Assembly (NCBI GenBank): GCA_035315185.1 | Contig: DATFYE010000027.1 | Location: forward strand, 27,271 to 91,270 | Direction: 5' to 3' | Origin: JADGQN01 sp035315185 | Lineage (GTDB): Bacteria; Desulfobacterota; Syntrophorhabdia; Syntrophorhabdales; WCHB1-27 | DNA length: 64,000 nucleotides | Shown here: in pieces, positions 60,472 through 64,000 of the stretch | Position numbering within the stretch: position 1 is the stretch's first letter | Layout: every line of letters starts with the position of its first letter | Notes under the pieces: model-generated | Seen by the model: the letters and a program-made list of their open reading frames with translations, nothing else | What the model was told of the DNA's origin: nothing | The model's database searches: none | Made by a program: the position numbers and the translations under genes

Positions 60472-61809
60472 ATGAAAAGCTTTTATGATACGTTGCGCAT
60501 TGAAGAGGATGTGTGCCCTCCTGATTGCACGGCATGCCGCACGCGATGCGTTGAAGTGAAACAGGACAAAGGTTCGGCAGGGAACGGCATTCGGGAGATC
60601 CATGTTCCCGAGATTGGTGTTCACACGGCCAATACGTGCAACCAATGCTCGGAACCGGCTTGTGTCGATGCCTGTCCTACAGGGGCGATTACAAAAAGTG
60701 AAACCGACGGAATCGTGCGGATCACGCAAACGAAGTGCCTCGGTTGCGGATTGTGCGATCTTGCGTGTCCTTACGGGGGGATCGAATTCGACGCAGCCGC
60801 GAAGAAGGCTTCAAAATGTGACCTGTGCGATGGCGACCCTCAGTGTATAGAAGTCTGTCCGATTCACGCCGTTTCCTTGATGAAAGCACGCTCCGTGGTT
60901 GAGCACTTCCATGAGGATCCCTTACTCATGGGGTCCTCGTTGTGTGTAGGCTGCCCCGCTGAGACAACGCTCCGGTTCGTGCTCAGGGTGATGGGTAAAG
61001 ATACGTACCTGTTCGGAGCCCCGGGATGTGCTACCAACGTGATCAACGGAATGGGGATCCGGACGATGGTGCGCATTCCCAGCCACATGTCGAACATGAC
61101 AACGGTGCCCTCCACAATGACGGGCGTCAAGAGATATCACAGAAAGATGGGCCGGGATGTGAGGTGCGTGGCGTTTGTCGGTGATGGGTGTGCCACAGAT
61201 GTGGGATTTCAGCCCCTCTCAGGTGCGGCAGAGAGGAACGAGAACATCATATTCATAACGTACGACAACGAAGGCTACATGAATACGGGTATCCAGAGAA
61301 GCAGCACCACGCCTTACGGGGGATGGACCACGACCACGCCCGCAATGGGAAAGCGGAAAGGGAAACAGATGACTTCCAAAAACGTGCCCCTTATCATGGC
61401 AGCGCATGATATTCCCTATGTCGCAACCGCGGTCATCGGCTATCCTGAAGACTTTCTCATGAAATTGAAAAAGGCCATGGCCGTAAAGGATGGGATGTCG
61501 TACATCCATATACTGAGCCCCTGCATTCTCGGTTGGGGGTACGGTATATCAGAATCTCTGGACGTGGTGCGGGCAGCTGTGGATACAAATTATTTCCCTC
61601 TCTGGGAGTACGAGCGCGGAGAATACCGGTTGACCCATGTAGTGGAGAAGCCGAAACCGATTACTGAGTATACCAAGCTCTTGAAGAAGTTTGCCCACCT
61701 GGATCAGCAGGAGTTGGATGAGCTGCAGAGAATCGTTAATAAGCGCTTTAATCACATCAAGGCTCTCACCAGGATCGAAAGAGCACCGAGTGAAGCGCAG
61801 CTTGCCTGA
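60472..61809 (+). CDS. padI: Phenylglyoxylate dehydrogenase-like beta subunit with N-terminal ferredoxin domain
   Basis: A 445-residue fusion. Residues 1-140 are a polyferredoxin (CNQCSEPACVDACPTGAI, CLGCGLCDLACPYGGIEF, CDLCDGDPQCIEVCPIHAVS). From about residue 150 follows a thiamine-diphosphate beta domain (SSLCVGCPAETTLRFVLRVM, VAFVGDGCATDVGFQPLSGA, YDNEGYMNTGIQRSSTTP). The beta part is clearly related to the gene at 37.9 kb. The size (about 49 kDa) fits the corresponding subunit of the Azoarcus enzyme. It begins 86 bases after padH. Confidence 0.88.
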   Translation: MKSFYDTLRIEEDVCPPDCTACRTRCVEVKQDKGSAGNGIREIHVPEIGVHTANTCNQCSEPACVDACPTGAITKSETDGIVRITQTKCLGCGLCDLACPYGGIEFDAAAKKASKCDLCDGDPQCIEVCPIHAVSLMKARSVVEHFHEDPLLMGSSLCVGCPAETTLRFVLRVMGKDTYLFGAPGCATNVINGMGIRTMVRIPSHMSNMTTVPSTMTGVKRYHRKMGRDVRCVAFVGDGCATDVGFQPLSGAAERNENIIFITYDNEGYMNTGIQRSSTTPYGGWTTTTPAMGKRKGKQMTSKNVPLIMAAHDIPYVATAVIGYPEDFLMKLKKAMAVKDGMSYIHILSPCILGWGYGISESLDVVRAAVDTNYFPLWEYERGEYRLTHVVEKPKPITEYTKLLKKFAHLDQQELDELQRIVNKRFNHIKALTRIERAPSEAQLA

Positions 61810-62012
61810 TGGCAATTGCAGCACGCATAAGGCGCGGCAATATTCCATAATACACAAAACAAGGAGGGTTGTCTGCTTAACCTTCGCTTTAGTCCTTGCC
61901 TCAACCTGTCTTGTCTCTTACCTGTTCTTTCCGATCCCCCTCATCTTTTTTAGTAATTAGCCGATCATTTAGATTAGGGAGTATATAAAAATGATTAGGG
62001 GGAGCGGCACCG
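61810..62012. repeat. Gap with degenerate CTTAACCT-like tract
   Basis: Contains CTTAACCTTCGCTTTAGTCC- and CTCAACCTGTCTTG-type units at about 61875-61925, like the tract between the synthase genes. The last 30 bases hold the GGGGGAG ribosome binding site of the TPR gene, which begins with TTG. Confidence 0.45.
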
Positions 62013-62957
62013 TTGGTTGAAGAAAAGACTGCCAGGGACTGGTTTGTGGAGGCCTGTCAGCTTGACCAAATCGAGGGCTTGCCTGAAAGAGCTATACAGG
62101 CATACAAGGAGTGTCTCCGCGTTGACGATGAGTACGCTGATGCCTATGTGAACCTTGGTTTCATCTATCTGGAAAGGGACGAGTATGAACAGGCTTTGAA
62201 ATGCTTTACGCGGGTCACCGAATTGGAGCCGGATAACCCGGAAGCATTCAACAACCTTGGATTCGCGTACGAGAGGATGGAACGACTGGGCAGCGCAAGG
62301 CAGATGTACGAGCGGGCCCTGGAAGCTGATCCAAATGATGAGGAGGCGTATATAAACATCGCTCACATCGCTGATCTGCAAGGAGATTACGAAGGGGCCA
62401 TGAAGCAATATCAGAAGGCCATCCGGGCAAACCCCGAGTCCGTTTCCGCGCATTTCTGCCTGGGGCTCCTGTATGACCGGCATGATCTATTTGAGGAAGC
62501 GATGGCTCAGTACCAGGAGGTTCTTAACCTGGACCCCCGCCATATCAAGGCTCTCTTCAACCTGGGAAATTTGCACGTGCAGCATGGAGAGTATGACCAG
62601 GCCATCTCCTGCTTTAAATGGGTACTCAACCTCAACAGTACCAACGCTGAGGCATGCAACAACCTGGGGTCGGTCTATGAGGGGCTTGGACGGTACGATG
62701 ATGCCATCGAAATGTACAGGAAATCGATTACCTTCAAATCAGTTCAGGAAGAGGCCCATTGCAATCTAGCCAGCCTGGAATACCGGATGAGTGCTGAGCA
62801 CCCAGCTGACGCAAAGCTAGAGGCGATAGTTAGCAGGCTCCAGTTTGTTCTGTCGGTAAACCCGAGAAACGCGAACGCCCAGCAAATTCTTCAAAGAATA
62901 GAAAACTCGAACAGGACCGAAGTTACCCCTGCACAGGATCTCTCGGACAATACATGA
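62013..62957 (+). CDS. Tetratricopeptide-repeat protein, copy 2
   Basis: A 314-residue soluble TPR protein starting at TTG (GGGGGAG eight bases upstream; no in-frame ATG is near). Seven TPR units follow a short KTARDWFVEAC head that matches KTARQWFEEGR of copy 1. The order of units and the C-terminal LQFVLSVNPRN block are shared, while the lysine-rich head of copy 1 is missing. It ends one base from the end of the convergent ATPase gene. Probably a scaffold protein. Confidence 0.88.
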   Translation: MVEEKTARDWFVEACQLDQIEGLPERAIQAYKECLRVDDEYADAYVNLGFIYLERDEYEQALKCFTRVTELEPDNPEAFNNLGFAYERMERLGSARQMYERALEADPNDEEAYINIAHIADLQGDYEGAMKQYQKAIRANPESVSAHFCLGLLYDRHDLFEEAMAQYQEVLNLDPRHIKALFNLGNLHVQHGEYDQAISCFKWVLNLNSTNAEACNNLGSVYEGLGRYDDAIEMYRKSITFKSVQEEAHCNLASLEYRMSAEHPADAKLEAIVSRLQFVLSVNPRNANAQQILQRIENSNRTEVTPAQDLSDNT

Positions 62958-62958
62958 C

Positions 62959-64000
62959 TCATTGCCCGGCGGCTGCTTTTTCACCCGTTTCCGTCTGTGC
63001 TATTTCCCTTTCAAAAGCGTTAAGGACAAGAGCTTTTATCTCGCTCCAGAGGGCCACAGGATCAACGGCGGTCTCGCTGGTCAGCTGTGGATATTTGTCG
63101 AGGGTCTGAGCGGCTAGGCTCCCTGCCAGTTTGGCACGATTCTCCCGCGTTGACGAAGTAGCCATCTTCAGAAGTTGGAGCGGGATGCCGACCTTGATCT
63201 TGAACTTTCCAACTATGGCCTCCTCGTAAAGCTCCGTCCGTGTCTCGTCGGGAACTGACCGGCGTGTCTCCTCCTGAACTGTTTCAGGAGTACCCTCGAA
63301 AGTTTCGTGGGACTCCCCAAAAGCAGTCTTACCATCAGTAGCTTCATCGTCCGAAGAAACTTCAGGCACGTTCAAAGACTTATCCTGGAGGGTAAAAGAC
63401 TCTGAAGGTTCCTCTTCGGTCTTCTCTTCTTCTGCGTTTGTTTGGAGAGCGCCGCCCAGCAGCCGCTTGCGAGGTCTCCTCTTTTGCAGTGCCGGACCGG
63501 TGAGCTTCTGGAAGCGTTCCGCTATCTGTTTCGCAGTCACGCCGTCTACAAGCTCGAATCCGTTTGTTTCTCCTGCTTTCAGACAGAGTTTGCAGATCTT
63601 GTTGATGAGGCGGGGGACACCGTGTTCTGAGTATTCCCAGAGTATGTCGACGGCCTCGTCCGTGAAGATCTTTTTCGAGCCGCCCGCAAGCCTCAAGCGA
63701 GTCTCGACGTAGTCTTTGATCAGGTCGGGCGATTGAATCTTGTCGATCCTGCAATAGGTGCCAATGCGCTGGAAGAGGTTTGCTCGACGGGGATGTTCTA
63801 GTCTCCGCGCCAATTCTATCTGCCCGGCCAGAACGATGGTAAAGAGGTTCCTGTTATCTTCCTGCATGTTTGTGAGAAGCCTGAGGCTCTCGAGATTTCC
63901 GGGAGGAAGGGCATTCGCTTCGTCTACGAACAGGAGAACCTTTTTTTCTTCGTCAGCCGTCTGGAAAATTATCTTGTTAAAGGTCTCCAGCAGATCGATG
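62959..64000 (-). CDS. ExeA/MshM-like AAA ATPase, partial (5' end beyond the window)
   Basis: The frame is open to the window edge, so the N-terminal part with Walker A is missing. The visible start has Walker B (VLLFVDEAN) and sensor-like LESLRLLTNMQED, then IVLAGQIELARRLEHPRRAN and FQRIGTYCRIDKI, all typical of GspA/ExeA-type ATPases. From about 150 residues onwards the protein has an acidic Glu/Thr/Ser-rich linker (EEEKTEEEPSESF) and a C-terminal helical domain ending GEKAAAGQ. ExeA-type proteins work at the inner membrane in secretion, pilus or exopolysaccharide systems. Confidence 0.88.
   Translation of the reverse strand, partial: IDLLETFNKIIFQTADEEKKVLLFVDEANALPPGNLESLRLLTNMQEDNRNLFTIVLAGQIELARRLEHPRRANLFQRIGTYCRIDKIQSPDLIKDYVETRLRLAGGSKKIFTDEAVDILWEYSEHGVPRLINKICKLCLKAGETNGFELVDGVTAKQIAERFQKLTGPALQKRRPRKRLLGGALQTNAEEEKTEEEPSESFTLQDKSLNVPEVSSDDEATDGKTAFGESHETFEGTPETVQEETRRSVPDETRTELYEEAIVGKFKIKVGIPLQLLKMATSSTRENRAKLAGSLAAQTLDKYPQLTSETAVDPVALWSEIKALVLNAFEREIAQTETGEKAAAGQ

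Noticed and set aside
1..64000. rRNA or tRNA genes
   Set aside because: I looked through the gaps and saw no rRNA-like sequence or convincing cloverleaf. A computed tRNA scan was not possible, so a missed tRNA cannot be fully excluded.

Overview
The window looks like the chromosome of a strictly anaerobic, aromatic-degrading bacterium. The best guess is a syntrophic Desulfobacterota member of the Syntrophorhabdus type. That guess rests on gene content only: four UbiD-family (de)carboxylases with UbiX, a phenylphosphate-synthase-like pair, two multi-subunit 2-oxoacid:ferredoxin oxidoreductases, a xanthine-oxidase-family enzyme of 4-hydroxybenzoyl-CoA reductase type, TRAP transporters, and a UGA-containing glutaredoxin. 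I see no rRNA, tRNA, CRISPR array, transposase or phage gene.

Layout. 0.4-1.5 kb: a small exported protein and a decayed gene. 1.5-16.5 kb: a phenol-carboxylation-like island on the minus strand. It holds an archaeal-type CTP-dependent riboflavin kinase homologue, ubiX, three ubiD paralogues, a PpcC-size subunit and two PpcD-like HAD proteins, then a LysR regulator (plus strand), an LpdD-like flavin chaperone, a Tm-1-like protein, a membrane protein, and a phenylphosphate-synthase-like module. 16.6-21 kb: envelope and peptidoglycan-recycling genes (ampG, YtxH, an exported WxxGxW-like protein, DUF1460, nagA). 21-27.5 kb: HAD phosphatase, cupin, flavin amine oxidase, predicted selenocysteine glutaredoxin plus trxB, DUF488, TPR protein. 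27.5-42.3 kb: a minus-strand catabolic cluster (solute-binding proteins, a fourth UbiD, a LarA-like racemase, a DctPPMQ TRAP system, a GntR regulator, a 2-oxoacid:ferredoxin oxidoreductase with a fused FAD/Fe-S subunit). 42.5-50.8 kb: a molybdopterin enzyme module between two near-identical MFS exporters. 51.2-56.4 kb: a three-subunit xanthine-oxidase-family enzyme whose FAD subunit has a GltD-like module nested in it. 57-61.8 kb: a phenylglyoxylate-dehydrogenase-like padEFGHI operon. 62-64 kb: a second TPR protein and the end of an ExeA-like ATPase.

How the parts fit (inference). Phenol would be phosphorylated by the synthase module and carboxylated to 4-hydroxybenzoate by the UbiD complex. 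UbiX makes the prenylated FMN cofactor, and the riboflavin kinase homologue would supply its FMN. A 66-bp block shared without gaps by the regions upstream of both operons contains the same minus-strand promoter and a LysR-type palindrome near -65, so the adjacent LysR probably controls both. The xanthine-oxidase-family enzyme could be the following 4-hydroxybenzoyl-CoA reductase, with NAD(P)H electrons entering through its nested module. Three intergenic copies of a MITE-like repeat and many short degenerate tandem tracts are the main non-coding features.
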